Notes under the pieces: model-generated
Seen by the model: the letters and a program-made list of their open reading frames with translations, nothing else
Databases searched by the model: none
What the model was told of the DNA's origin: nothing
Origin: Methylophilus rhizosphaerae
GTDB taxonomy: Bacteria > Pseudomonadota > Gammaproteobacteria > Burkholderiales > Methylophilaceae
Direction of reading: 5' to 3'
Assembly (NCBI RefSeq): GCF_900100975.1
Contig: NZ_FNFX01000004.1
Location: forward strand, 62,001 to 126,000
Length of the DNA stretch: 64,000 nucleotides
Program-made: the position numbers and the translations under genes
In this document: in pieces, positions 44,555 through 52,845 of the stretch
Numbering within the stretch: position 1 is the stretch's first letter
How the letters are laid out: each line of letters begins with the position of its first letter

Positions 44555-45781
44555 TTACAAGGGATGGTGCTCAATCTCCGGCAGCGCTTCATGTTTAATC
44601 GCTGCTTCAAATGCGGTCAGACGTTTATACACCGATAACAATTCCACAATGGTGGTCCACGAATTCACCAGGTACTGGAACGAACTGCTGACCTGTGAGA
44701 AAGCGGTCAGGATCTGCTGCAGAATACCAAAAGTAATCTTGCCCGCCGCAATGGTAGGCACCAGGATCAGGTAGGCAAAAATATTGTCTGCCTGCAGGTA
44801 TAAACTGCGTGCCACATTGAAATACATATAGTGGAAGTACAGGCGGAAGTAGTTTTTACGCACATCCATAAACAGGGATTTCAGCGTTTCTGGCTGGGCA
44901 CGCCCCATATTATCTTCACCATATACCAGCTCCTTGCGGTAAGCAGCTTCCACCCGCTGGTTCCTGAACTCCAGGCCTGGCAGCTTGATCCCGACGGCAG
45001 CCAGTAACAAGGTCCCGAACACAGACCAGGCAATGGCTGAGGTAAACAACGGGGCGGGCACGACGCCAAATACCGGCAGTTCGCTGACATAAGAAGAAAG
45101 GCTCCATAGCACCGGCAGGAAGGCAAACAGCGTCATGATCGCGTCTACCATGGAGACGCCCAGGCCCTCCATAATGGTGGCAAAACGCATGGTGTCTTCC
45201 TGCACCCGTTGTGACGCCCCTTCAATCCTGCGCACTTGTGGCCACTGGCTGGTATAGAAATCATTCATGGCGGTACGCCAGCGGAAGATATAGTGGCTGA
45301 CAAAAAAGCGCGTGACCACATAAATAAAAATCGCCACGAAGGCAATTTCGGCAAACTGTACCATCAGCGCATACAACTCGGCGGTAGACACTTTGGAATT
45401 GGGCGACAGGGCAGCCTGCACCGCATCAAAAAAGGGCCGGCGCCAGTTATTGATCGCCACCGACACCTGTACGGAATAATAGGTGGAAAACAGGATAAAG
45501 GCCGAGCCGACGATAGACCACCATTGCCAGCGGCTGGGTTTGACCGTAAACCAGAATCCGGCAAATAAAGCCACACTCAGCGCATAATAGCCATAAAACA
45601 ACTTGAACGGATTGGTGATGAAATGACCGAGACCGATGACCGGCGCCTGTTCAGCCATGCTTAAGCCGAAGGCAGCCCCCATGGCAGGCGAGAACGCATA
45701 CCAGACACCGCAACAAATGGAGGTCCAGATGATGACCGAAGGCCAGAACCAGCGGGAATCCGGGAAAAAAGACTTGAACAT
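44555..45781 (-). CDS. sbmA: SbmA/BacA-like peptide transporter
   Basis: This is an inner-membrane protein of 408 residues with about eight hydrophobic segments. It matches SbmA/BacA: the start FFPDSRWFWPSVIIWT, the SVQVSVAINNWRRPFFDAVQ segment and RWRTAMNDFYTSQWPQVRRIEGASQRVQEDT are characteristic (quoted in parts). SbmA is a proton-driven homodimer that lacks an ATPase domain and imports proline-rich peptides, microcins and modified peptides. BacA homologues also matter for host association and long-chain lipids. It is transcribed alone and convergent with the GGDEF-EAL gene; the weak upstream sequence gives no clear promoter. Confidence 0.92.
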   Translation of the reverse strand: MFKSFFPDSRWFWPSVIIWTSICCGVWYAFSPAMGAAFGLSMAEQAPVIGLGHFITNPFKLFYGYYALSVALFAGFWFTVKPSRWQWWSIVGSAFILFSTYYSVQVSVAINNWRRPFFDAVQAALSPNSKVSTAELYALMVQFAEIAFVAIFIYVVTRFFVSHYIFRWRTAMNDFYTSQWPQVRRIEGASQRVQEDTMRFATIMEGLGVSMVDAIMTLFAFLPVLWSLSSYVSELPVFGVVPAPLFTSAIAWSVFGTLLLAAVGIKLPGLEFRNQRVEAAYRKELVYGEDNMGRAQPETLKSLFMDVRKNYFRLYFHYMYFNVARSLYLQADNIFAYLILVPTIAAGKITFGILQQILTAFSQVSSSFQYLVNSWTTIVELLSVYKRLTAFEAAIKHEALPEIEHHPL

Positions 45782-45841
45782 AGCGCTTTCTTTAGACGTT
45801 TTTTGCCAGTGTATTGACTCTTAATCCGGTCTGCAAGAAAA

Positions 45842-45865
45842 AAGCCTCCAGTGGAGGCTTGTGGG
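45842..45865 (-). terminator. Terminator upstream of sbmA, after the 105-residue ORF
   Basis: AAGCCTCCA and TGGAGGCTT form a 9-bp stem, one base apart in the loop region, 40 bases after the ORF stop at 45900. On the minus strand it reads out to TTTTTTCTTG, so it should terminate the small gene. Confidence 0.8.
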
Positions 45866-45899
45866 TTGCTTGCTTCAAACTTGGCGGGTGATGAAAAAG

Positions 45900-46217
45900 T
45901 CAGCCTTTATAACCGCGGAAACAACACTCCACCGGTCCGGAAGCATTGCCATTGATTAATTGCAGCGGGGAGGATTTTGTATTGTGACGTACCTTGTACA
46001 GGCGCTTTTTAGGCACGACCGAAGCTTTTGCGGCTTCAGGCTGCGGAACAGCAGCGGCTACCATACGCTCCTCCTTGTTACCCGCTTTGTCATCCACAGT
46101 GCTTTGCGGCTTTTGGGGCATATCAGCGGGCGCATGCTGCTCAAACAGCATCATGATTACCGCCAGCACATTGGCAAGTACCAGCTTGGGTACCGTATAG
46201 GAACTTGCATTTTGCAT
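45900..46217 (-). CDS. Small membrane-anchored protein, unknown
   Basis: This 105-residue protein starts with a short hydrophobic helix (about 10-27, VPKLVLANVLAVIMMLFEQ), then a flexible Pro/Ala/Lys/Glu-rich tether (about 28-75) and a small C-terminal segment with Cys-Cys (GPVECCFRGYKG). The shape suggests a membrane-anchored periplasmic peptide. I do not recognise the family. It has its own terminator. The gene is divergent from a periplasmic protease with a 199-base shared upstream region. Confidence 0.55.
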   Translation of the reverse strand: MQNASSYTVPKLVLANVLAVIMMLFEQHAPADMPQKPQSTVDDKAGNKEERMVAAAVPQPEAAKASVVPKKRLYKVRHNTKSSPLQLINGNASGPVECCFRGYKG

Positions 46218-46416
46218 GTTGATTACTCGACTCGATTAATTTGTTTTGTCTATGGTAAAAGCTGCCTCCTACAGGCATAAGAGGGAATCTTCCTATTTGC
46301 TTGTCAGACATCCCTTATATACCGGCGCCTGGAAGAAGGTTGCAACCGTTTGCCAAAGCGCATGGTCATACATGGACGATTCGCAAGCAGTGCTTAACCG
46401 AAGATCGGAGAGTGGC

Positions 46417-47448
46417 ATGAAATCAATCGTAATGATGCTCTGCCTGGTGGGTGCTACCCCTATGGCATACGCCCAGCCGGACATGGTCGATACCCTGGAA
46501 TTAAGCCACTCGGTGGTCATGGTCACCACTGACCTGCCCGACGGTTCCACGGGCCGCGGTTCCGGCGTAGTGGTCAGTCCGGAGTATGTGGCGACCAATT
46601 GCCACGTGCTTGCCAACAGCAACGGCGTGAATGTCGCCAAGTTCCGGGACGGCTACCATCCCATCGGACTGAAAGCCAACTGGAAACGCGATGTCTGCCT
46701 GCTTAAATTCGAGGCACTGCCCTTCAGGCCGATTCCTATGCGCGACAGCAGTACGCTCCAGTATGAAGAGGAAGTGTTCAGCCTGAGTTTCCCGGCCGCT
46801 GCCCCCGTGCCACAACCCTCCTACGGCACCATCAAAGGCACTTACGCCTATGATGGCGGCCGGATTGTGCGCTCGGATGCGTCCTTCTCCATGGGTTCCA
46901 GTGGCGGGGCTCTGTTTGACCAGCACTTCAACTTAATCGGCCTCACCACGTTCAAAAGCCCCGGACACCATGCGTTTTACTACAGCTTGCCGGTGGAATG
47001 GATCAGGGAGTTGATGGACACGGACGATGTGCTGTCACTAAAAACAGCAGAGCTTCCCTTCTGGGCGCAACCGCCAGGGGAACGGCCTTATTTCATGCAA
47101 GTTGTGATCCCTTACCAGAACCAGGACTGGGCCACCTTGAAAAATATTGCCAGCCGCTGGGCAGCGCAGGAACCGGGCTCGGCAGATGCCTGGTATTTCC
47201 TGGGGCTGGCGCAAGAAGGCCTGCTTGAGTTCGCACAGGCTGAGCAGGATTTGAAACAGGCTTATGCCCTCAACCCGCGTGACCTGGATGCAATGCTGGC
47301 TTTATCACGGATTGCATTTACGCAGAATGATGTCGAGACGCTGCAATCCCTGCAGGCCGGCGTCGCTACGCTGGACAAGACCCAAGGTGACCGGATCAGC
47401 CAGCAAATCACCCGGCTGAAAACCACGCACCATTCTTCAAGCGACTAA
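46417..47448 (+). CDS. Exported trypsin-like protease with TPR repeats
   Basis: This 343-residue protein has a signal peptide (about 1-19, ending AYAQ), an S1-type protease domain (about 25-230) with His63 (TNCHVLAN), Asp92 (KRDVCLLKF) and Ser162 (SMGSSGGALFD), and a C-terminal pair of TPR-like helical repeats (about 255-335; AWYFLGLAQEGLLEFAQAEQ). It lacks a PDZ domain, unlike DegP. It is likely periplasmic; the substrate is unknown and TPRs may recruit it to a complex. GGAG precedes the ATG at 46417; the longer frame from 46246 has no ribosome-binding site and would hide the signal peptide. Confidence 0.85.
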   Translation: MKSIVMMLCLVGATPMAYAQPDMVDTLELSHSVVMVTTDLPDGSTGRGSGVVVSPEYVATNCHVLANSNGVNVAKFRDGYHPIGLKANWKRDVCLLKFEALPFRPIPMRDSSTLQYEEEVFSLSFPAAAPVPQPSYGTIKGTYAYDGGRIVRSDASFSMGSSGGALFDQHFNLIGLTTFKSPGHHAFYYSLPVEWIRELMDTDDVLSLKTAELPFWAQPPGERPYFMQVVIPYQNQDWATLKNIASRWAAQEPGSADAWYFLGLAQEGLLEFAQAEQDLKQAYALNPRDLDAMLALSRIAFTQNDVETLQSLQAGVATLDKTQGDRISQQITRLKTTHHSSSD

Positions 47449-47493
47449 CGGCAGGCCTGTTGCCCCATGGCATGGGCAGCCACGGGTTTGCGT

Positions 47494-49218
47494 TTACCCT
47501 GAGGAAGCGGGTACACAGGACAAGGCTTCATAGGCTTTGTATTGTGTCAGGTAAATATGGCCATGCAGTTGCTGCGGGAAATGTGAGCGTTGTAACAGGT
47601 CCATGACCGGGCCTTTGACTTCGGACAAATGAAAGCCTATGCCCAGCCTGGACAAATGACGGTTAATCAGTTGCAATATTTCCAGCGCACTCCCATCCAG
47701 GTCATTCACGGCAGAACACATTAATACCAGATGCTTGAGCGTCGGCTGGTCAGCCACCACTTCAAGCACTTTCTGCTCCAGATAACGGGCATTGGCAAAA
47801 TACAGGCTTTCATCCACCCGCAGGGTCACCACCTCGGGACACACTGCCACCGCATGCCGCTCAATATTGCGGAAATGCTCGGTACCGGGCACTTGTCCCA
47901 CCACCGCGATATGTGGCCGGCTACTGCGGTACAAATGCATGGCGATAGACAATATCACCCCGGCACTGATGCCACTTTCCACATTCACCAGCAAGGTCAG
48001 CAAAAAAGTGGCCAGCAACGCACAGAAGTCACTGCGATTGCGTTGCCATGTATGGCTAAACACGTGCCACTCAAACACACCGAGTACGGAAACCACGATG
48101 CTGGCCGCCAGGATACACATGGGTAAATCGCGCAACCAGGGGGTCAGGAACAAGCTGGCCAGTAACATACCCAATGCAGTGAACAAGCCGGCGGCAGGCG
48201 TCTGTGCGCCGGCATCCGTATTCACTACCGAGCGTGACACGCCACCCGTTACCGGTTGCCCGCCACTGATACTGGCCGCCAGGTTGGCAGCTCCGAGTGC
48301 CATCAGTTCCTGGTCAGGGTGAATACGCTCACGCCGTTTTATAGCCAGGCTCTGGGCGATTGAAATCGACTCCACGTAACCGACGATGGAGATAAGGATG
48401 GCTGGCATCAGTAAAGACTGCCAGATTGACGCATGCCAGGAAGGGAGTGCCAACGCAGGCAATCCAGGCTGGATGCGGCCAATCGTCGCCACACCCGCCG
48501 TCCATGAAGAAGCGCCCTGCACGGCCAGGATGCCGGCGATGACCAGCAATACAGGGGCCATCCGGCAGATAACTTGTGCCCAGTACAGGCTGATCCCTGC
48601 CGCTTGTAAAAGCGGCTGGCCATAACGCCTGGTGGCGAGCAGGAACAGCAAGGCCAGCCCCGAAAACAGGGTAGTCGCCGGATGCGCCTGACCGAGTTGT
48701 ACCAAGATAGCCTGCCATAGCGTCAGTATACTGTCCCCACGGGCATGGAGGCCAAGCAGCACAGGCACCTGGCTACTGGCGATCAGCAGGCTGGCGGCAC
48801 CCATAAAGCCGGCAATGACAGGGTGCGACAGGAAATTGGCCAGGAAACCCAGGCGCAATATCCCGGCCAGTCCCAGTACCATGCCAGACAGGGAGGCTAA
48901 TATGACCGCTGCCTGCAGGCCCAAGGCAGGGCTCTGCGCCGAATACGGTGCAATGGCGCTCGCGGTCATCAGCGCTGCAACGGCAACCGGCCCGACAGCC
49001 AGCGTAGAACTGGTCCCCAGCAATGCATACGCCACCAAGGGCAGCATACTGGCATACAAACCAACCTGCGGAGGTAATCCGGACAGCATGGCATACGCCA
49101 GCGCCTGCGGCACGAGCATGCATGTCACTACCACCGCTGCCATCAGGTCGTGCATGGCCTGGTGACGCTGGTAATGGCACCCCCAGCGCAATATCGGGAA
49201 ATAGCGCGCCAGCTGCAT
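47494..49218 (-). CDS. SulP family anion transporter with STAS domain
   Basis: This 574-residue inner-membrane protein has 10-12 helices (about 20-430) with the SulP signature region PQALAYAMLSGLPPQVGLYAS near the start, and a cytoplasmic STAS domain (about 445-560; LRVDESLYFANARYLEQKV, NDLDGSALEILQ). SulP proteins carry sulfate, bicarbonate or similar anions. Its start codon overlaps the persulfide dioxygenase stop (ATGA), so it is translated with that gene and most likely exports or imports a sulfur oxyanion such as sulfite or sulfate. The operon starts at a sigma54 promoter controlled by the divergent FisR-like activator. Confidence 0.9.
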   Translation of the reverse strand: MQLARYFPILRWGCHYQRHQAMHDLMAAVVVTCMLVPQALAYAMLSGLPPQVGLYASMLPLVAYALLGTSSTLAVGPVAVAALMTASAIAPYSAQSPALGLQAAVILASLSGMVLGLAGILRLGFLANFLSHPVIAGFMGAASLLIASSQVPVLLGLHARGDSILTLWQAILVQLGQAHPATTLFSGLALLFLLATRRYGQPLLQAAGISLYWAQVICRMAPVLLVIAGILAVQGASSWTAGVATIGRIQPGLPALALPSWHASIWQSLLMPAILISIVGYVESISIAQSLAIKRRERIHPDQELMALGAANLAASISGGQPVTGGVSRSVVNTDAGAQTPAAGLFTALGMLLASLFLTPWLRDLPMCILAASIVVSVLGVFEWHVFSHTWQRNRSDFCALLATFLLTLLVNVESGISAGVILSIAMHLYRSSRPHIAVVGQVPGTEHFRNIERHAVAVCPEVVTLRVDESLYFANARYLEQKVLEVVADQPTLKHLVLMCSAVNDLDGSALEILQLINRHLSRLGIGFHLSEVKGPVMDLLQRSHFPQQLHGHIYLTQYKAYEALSCVPASSG

Positions 49219-49922
49219 CAGGCGGACTGCTTGACTGCAAGATTACCGCAGGCCTGGTTGGCCGGTAAGGCCACATCGATATGCTTGGGGTAAGCCAGCT
49301 TGAGATTTGCCATGATCTCGATAAACTCGGCCCGCGACTTTCCGCCGCCAAGGCGTTTGTTTCCGCGTTTTTCCTGACCGACTGTAGACACGGTATGCCC
49401 ATTGTAATCATGGCCAGGATAAACCAGGGTGTCATCCGGCAGGCTGAAAATCCTGTGATGGATACTGTCATACAACTGCCCGGCATTGCCCTGCTGGAAA
49501 TCGGTACGGCCACAGCCATCAATCAGCAAAGCATCACCGGTAAAAATGCGGTTACCGGTAAAATAACTCACACAGCCATTGGTGTGGCCAGGCGTATAGC
49601 GTACCTCTATATCCACAGCACCCACTTGCAGATGAATACCATCAGTGACCAGCAGATCCCCGCACAAGGCGCCCGCATCACGGTGCACCACACTTTTGCT
49701 GCCAAGCCGTTTGCGCAAGGTATCCGCCGCCGTGACATGATCGGCATGCACATGGGTTTCCAGCGTATAAACCAGCGTCAATCCCCGCTGCTGCAGCGCA
49801 GCAATGTATTTCTCCACATCACACTCGACCGGATCAATCAGCACCGCCTGCCTGCTTTTTTCACAGGCCAGCAGGTAGGTGAATGTGCTGGTGTCCGGCT
49901 CAAAAAATTGCTCAAAAATCAT
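49218..49922 (-). CDS. pdo: Persulfide dioxygenase (ETHE1-like)
   Basis: This non-haem-iron enzyme of the metallo-beta-lactamase fold oxidizes glutathione persulfide to sulfite. The 234-residue protein has the metal site THVHADH (His57, His59, Asp61, His62), the RYTPGHTNGCVSYF loop with a metal His, FTGDALLIDGCGRTDFQ, and YPGHDYNG. These motifs and the length fit ETHE1/PDO and not glyoxalase II. AGGAG precedes the ATG at 49922. It is the first gene of the operon with sulP, behind a sigma54 promoter, and divergent from a FisR-like gene. No sulfide:quinone reductase lies in the window. Confidence 0.9.
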   Translation of the reverse strand: MIFEQFFEPDTSTFTYLLACEKSRQAVLIDPVECDVEKYIAALQQRGLTLVYTLETHVHADHVTAADTLRKRLGSKSVVHRDAGALCGDLLVTDGIHLQVGAVDIEVRYTPGHTNGCVSYFTGNRIFTGDALLIDGCGRTDFQQGNAGQLYDSIHHRIFSLPDDTLVYPGHDYNGHTVSTVGQEKRGNKRLGGGKSRAEFIEIMANLKLAYPKHIDVALPANQACGNLAVKQSA

Positions 49923-49952
49923 GTTTGCGCTCCTCGAAATCAATGAAGTTTT

Positions 49953-49969
49953 AGCAAAAGCGATGCCAG
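49953..49969 (-). promoter_or_regulatory. Sigma54 (-24/-12) promoter of the pdo-sulP operon
   Basis: CTGGCATCGCTTTTGCT on the minus strand fits the sigma54 consensus YTGGCACGRNNNTTGCW at all but two positions and has the correct 10-base spacing between GG and GC. It lies about 31 bases before the pdo ATG, and the FisR-like gene next door encodes a sigma54 activator. Confidence 0.82.
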
Positions 49970-50043
49970 CGCTTCAAATCTTCATGCAGGCCGATATAAA
50001 TCAACGGGTTAACCCCTCATCTCGATTGCAAACATCATCACTT

Positions 50044-50062
50044 AGTGTTTCAATGAAACACT
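50044..50062. promoter_or_regulatory. Upstream activator dyad 1 (FisR-like site candidate)
   Basis: AGTGTTTCA-A-TGAAACACT is a perfect 9-1-9 dyad about 75 bases upstream of the sigma54 promoter, a normal distance for an enhancer-binding activator. It shares the core GTTTCA/TGAAAC with dyad 2. Confidence 0.7.
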
Positions 50063-50072
50063 TCAATCAAAC

Positions 50073-50086
50073 ATGAAACGTTTCAT
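50073..50086. promoter_or_regulatory. Upstream activator dyad 2 (FisR-like site candidate)
   Basis: ATGAAAC-GTTTCAT is a perfect 14-bp palindrome, 29 bases from the centre of dyad 1. It ends two bases before the FisR-like start codon, and a further TGAAAC half-site overlaps the first codons, so the regulator may also control its own gene. Confidence 0.7.
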
Positions 50087-50088
50087 AT

Positions 50089-51456
50089 ATGAAAATGAAA
50101 CAATCTCCAGCCGCCTTTTTTGCCAATCAGCCTCAATTGAGCCGCGCCCAGGGAGAATCCCTGGCACGCATGATTTCACTCATCATGCCCGATGCCGCCG
50201 TCTTTACCGTCGACCCGCAGAAAAAAATCAGCTACTGGAGCCCTGGTGCCGAGAAACTGCTAGGCTACCCGTCGCAGGCATTACAAGGAGAGAGCTGCCT
50301 GACCGCCAACCGTTGCATTCAATGCATGCGTGGTTGCGGACTCACCGAGGCGGGCAAGGTAGAGGCGTTCCCCCTGCAGTTGCAGCGCAGTGATGGCCAG
50401 TTGCAAGGCGTGATCAAATATGCCATGGCCTTCCAGGCGGCGGATGGCAGTTTTGAAGGAGGACTGGAAATCCTGTTACCACAGCGGCCTGCCGCAGAAA
50501 CCTCCCCGGCAGCCGATGACATGGCAGAAAAATATGGGCTGATCAGCCACGCCCCCGACATGTACAAAGTCTTCGACATGGTGCGCCGTGTCGCCGGCAC
50601 CGATATCCCGGTGCTTATTCGCGGCGATTCAGGCACAGGTAAAGAACTGGTTGCGCGGGCGATTCACGGCGAAAGTGCGCGCAACCATGCGCCCTTTGTT
50701 GCAATTAACTGCGCCACCCTCAATGCCGGCATCCTCGAAAGTGAGCTGTTCGGCCACGTCAAAGGGGCATTTACCGGCGCGGTGCGCGACCATCAGGGCT
50801 TATTTGGGCGGGCAGAAGGCGGCACCCTGTTCCTGGATGAAATCGCAGAACTCCCTTATGAGTTGCAAGCCAAATTATTGCGCGTCCTGGAAACCGGCGA
50901 ATACCTGCCGGTCGGTGCTGACCGGCCATTGCAGGCCAATGTCCGTATTGTGGCGGCCACCCACAAGGCGTTACGTGAAGAGGTCAAGGCCGGGCGTTTC
51001 CGGCAAGACCTGCTGTACCGCCTGCGCGTGATCCCGATTTTTATCCCCAGCTTGCAAGCACGTAAACAGGACATTCCGCTGATTGTCCGCCACTTGCTAA
51101 AACAACAGTTCAGCAGCGAGACCATGCCAGAAATCAGCCCTGCCGCCATGCAAAAGCTGCTGGATTATGACTGGCCTGGCAATGTCCGTGAATTGCGCAA
51201 TGTGATGCATTACGCCCTGGTGATGTGTGATGGCAAACAGGTACAAGTCAGTGACTTGCCACCGGAGCTGCTGTCCACGACCACGACGGCAATAGAAATA
51301 GCGCCTGGCAAGCCTGGCCGCAAGACGTTGTCAGAAGCGGATATTGTGCAGGCAATGGCGGCCAGCCAGGGCAACCTGGCACAAGCCGCCAGGCGGCTTG
51401 GCGTTGGCCGCACCACGCTGTGGCGCTACCGTAAACTCTGGCAAGAAAAAGGCTAA
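50089..51456 (+). CDS. fisR: FisR-like sigma54 activator with Cys-rich PAS domain
   Basis: This 455-residue activator probably senses polysulfide or persulfide and switches on the divergent pdo-sulP operon. Domains: a PAS-like sensor (about 30-140) with four clustered Cys residues (70, 76, 79, 83), an AAA+ domain (about 160-390) with Walker A GDSGTGKE, the GAFTGA loop and Walker B FLDEIAEL, and a C-terminal Fis-type helix-turn-helix (LAQAARRLGVGRTTLWRYRK). FisR of Cupriavidus senses sulfane sulfur through Cys residues, but the spacing there differs from what I see, so equivalence is unproven. No ribosome-binding site precedes the start; the frame cannot be extended because of a TGA at 50074. 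Confidence 0.88.
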   Translation: MKMKQSPAAFFANQPQLSRAQGESLARMISLIMPDAAVFTVDPQKKISYWSPGAEKLLGYPSQALQGESCLTANRCIQCMRGCGLTEAGKVEAFPLQLQRSDGQLQGVIKYAMAFQAADGSFEGGLEILLPQRPAAETSPAADDMAEKYGLISHAPDMYKVFDMVRRVAGTDIPVLIRGDSGTGKELVARAIHGESARNHAPFVAINCATLNAGILESELFGHVKGAFTGAVRDHQGLFGRAEGGTLFLDEIAELPYELQAKLLRVLETGEYLPVGADRPLQANVRIVAATHKALREEVKAGRFRQDLLYRLRVIPIFIPSLQARKQDIPLIVRHLLKQQFSSETMPEISPAAMQKLLDYDWPGNVRELRNVMHYALVMCDGKQVQVSDLPPELLSTTTTAIEIAPGKPGRKTLSEADIVQAMAASQGNLAQAARRLGVGRTTLWRYRKLWQEKG

Positions 51457-51872
51457 ATCCAGCCGCGGCGGACCGCCAGCGTATGCAATCCCATGCCCGC
51501 CAGCATACTGGCGACAAATATCCCCACAGCGCTTCCACCCGTCAATACCGAGGCGACTGCCGGGCCAGGACAGAAACCGGCCAGCCCCCAGCCGGCACCA
51601 AAAATCACGGCCCCCGCCACCAGTTTACGGTCAATCAACGTGGTGGCCGGCAGTTGCACAGGTAAGCCCAGCAGGCTGCTGGATTGCCGGGCCGCCGCAC
51701 GGAAAGCAAAAAAACCGATGGCAATCGCCCCCATCATGACAAAGGCCAGCGAAGGATCCCAATCGCCGGTGATATCCAGGAACGCCAGCACTTTGGCCGG
51801 ATTGGTCATGCCGCCGACAATCAGCCCCAGGCCAAAAATGACACCTGCCAGTAACGCGATTAAATTCGCCAT
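51453..51872 (-). CDS. YeeE/YedE-type (DUF6691) membrane protein
   Basis: This 139-residue protein has four hydrophobic helices and forms the second half of a split YeeE/YedE-type unit. Motifs GLIVGGMTNPAKVLAFLD and GAGWGLAGFCPGPAVAS are typical; the Cys of GFCPGP is a conserved functional residue in thiosulfate transporters of this superfamily. It lies 10 bases after its partner gene and converges with fisR (stop codons overlap by four bases). Together with the partner it probably imports thiosulfate or a related sulfur compound, which suits the neighbouring persulfide oxidation genes. Confidence 0.88.
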   Translation of the reverse strand: MANLIALLAGVIFGLGLIVGGMTNPAKVLAFLDITGDWDPSLAFVMMGAIAIGFFAFRAAARQSSSLLGLPVQLPATTLIDRKLVAGAVIFGAGWGLAGFCPGPAVASVLTGGSAVGIFVASMLAGMGLHTLAVRRGWI

Positions 51873-51882
51873 GTTGCTGCCC

Positions 51883-52308
51883 CTATCCTGCGACCAGACC
51901 ATGGCGTACCAGCCAGACGACCAGCATCGCTGTCGCCATAAAGGCCAGGGTTGCGACCAACGAGCGCCGCGACAGCCGGGATAACCCACACACACCATGG
52001 CCACTGGTACACCCACTGCCCAGGCGGCTGCCAAAACCCACCAGCATACCGGCAATGATGAGCCACGACGTAGTGGCGGCGAGCTGTACGGCAGGCAAAG
52101 GCGCAAACAGGCGATACAACAGCGGGGATAGCAGCAGGCCAGCCGCAAATGCAAACCGCCAGCCACGATCACCGCGCCTGGCCGACCAGAGCTGGCCGAC
52201 AATACCGCTGATACCGGCAACTTTGCCCAGCCAGCGTATCATCAACCATGTAGAAAAACCAATCAGCAATCCACCGGTCAGTGATTGCAAAGGGGTAAAC
52301 GTGGTCAT
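51883..52308 (-). CDS. YeeE/YedE-type membrane protein (first half)
   Basis: This 141-residue protein has about four helices and the signature GFGSRLGSGCTSGHGVCGLSRLS region, in two parts: GFGSRLGSGCTSGHG and VCGLSRLSRRS. The Cys in GCTSGH is the conserved substrate residue of the YeeE/YedE family, in which the E. coli-like long protein is equivalent to this protein plus its partner. The order YeeE half 1, half 2 (DUF6691) is common in proteobacteria with sulfide oxidation. A sigma54-like sequence upstream has the wrong spacing (see rejected items). Confidence 0.9.
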   Translation of the reverse strand: MTTFTPLQSLTGGLLIGFSTWLMIRWLGKVAGISGIVGQLWSARRGDRGWRFAFAAGLLLSPLLYRLFAPLPAVQLAATTSWLIIAGMLVGFGSRLGSGCTSGHGVCGLSRLSRRSLVATLAFMATAMLVVWLVRHGLVAG

Positions 52309-52363
52309 GCGTACTCAACAAGCATTAAAAGTGAAAGTTTAGCAATCCAGGGCCAGGCCAGTA

Positions 52364-52585
52364 TCAATCCACCTCATCAGCGGTATCCTCATGCGGGATG
52401 GGCGAGTGGCGGTTGCATTCAAAACCTGCTTTTTCCAACGCCACGCGATAATCACACGTAGGCAAATGCCCTTCCAGGCGGCCATTGATTGTAGTCGTTT
52501 CCAGTTTGCAAAATGCGCAACGGTAGCGATGCGCCTGCCCTTCAATATGCTCTTGCGGATAATCAATATAGAAAAGTCTTCTCAT
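52364..52585 (-). CDS. Small protein with CxxC motif, unknown
   Basis: This 73-residue protein has a clear ribosome-binding site (AGGAG, six bases before ATG). It contains YRCAFCKLE and later HLPTCDYRVALEKAGFECNRH, so four Cys and two or three His could bind zinc. It begins MRRLFYIDYPQEHIEG. I do not recognise a named family. A second reading frame on the same strand (52339-52566) is open but lacks a ribosome-binding site. It lies just upstream of the YeeE pair on the same strand and may be in the same transcript. Confidence 0.65.
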   Translation of the reverse strand: MRRLFYIDYPQEHIEGQAHRYRCAFCKLETTTINGRLEGHLPTCDYRVALEKAGFECNRHSPIPHEDTADEVD

Positions 52586-52845
52586 AATCGCTCCTAACCT
52601 GGCCTACGGTAAATCTATGCTACGCCGGTGAACGTGTACAGGCAAGATGGGCACTTCGGATTGTTTTGCGCCGGAAGCAGAAATGGAACCGGGGCTACAC
52701 ATGGGTAACGAGAACAACCCGCATGGGCCGCACGCATTTTAATCAGCTGGGAATTGGTGATATTAATCAAGCAATTAACGCATTCACCCACAGACCATCA
52801 GGAACGTTATCCACAAAAAATGTGGACATCTTGGCATGTGGGTCA

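Noticed and set aside
52324-52355. Sigma54-like TGGCC...TTGC on the minus strand before the YeeE pair
   Set aside because: The spacing between GG and GC is nine bases instead of ten, which usually abolishes activity.
52805-52830. TCCACA-TGTGGA hairpin after the antiporter gene
   Set aside because: The stem is short and there is no T-run after it; at most a weak terminator.
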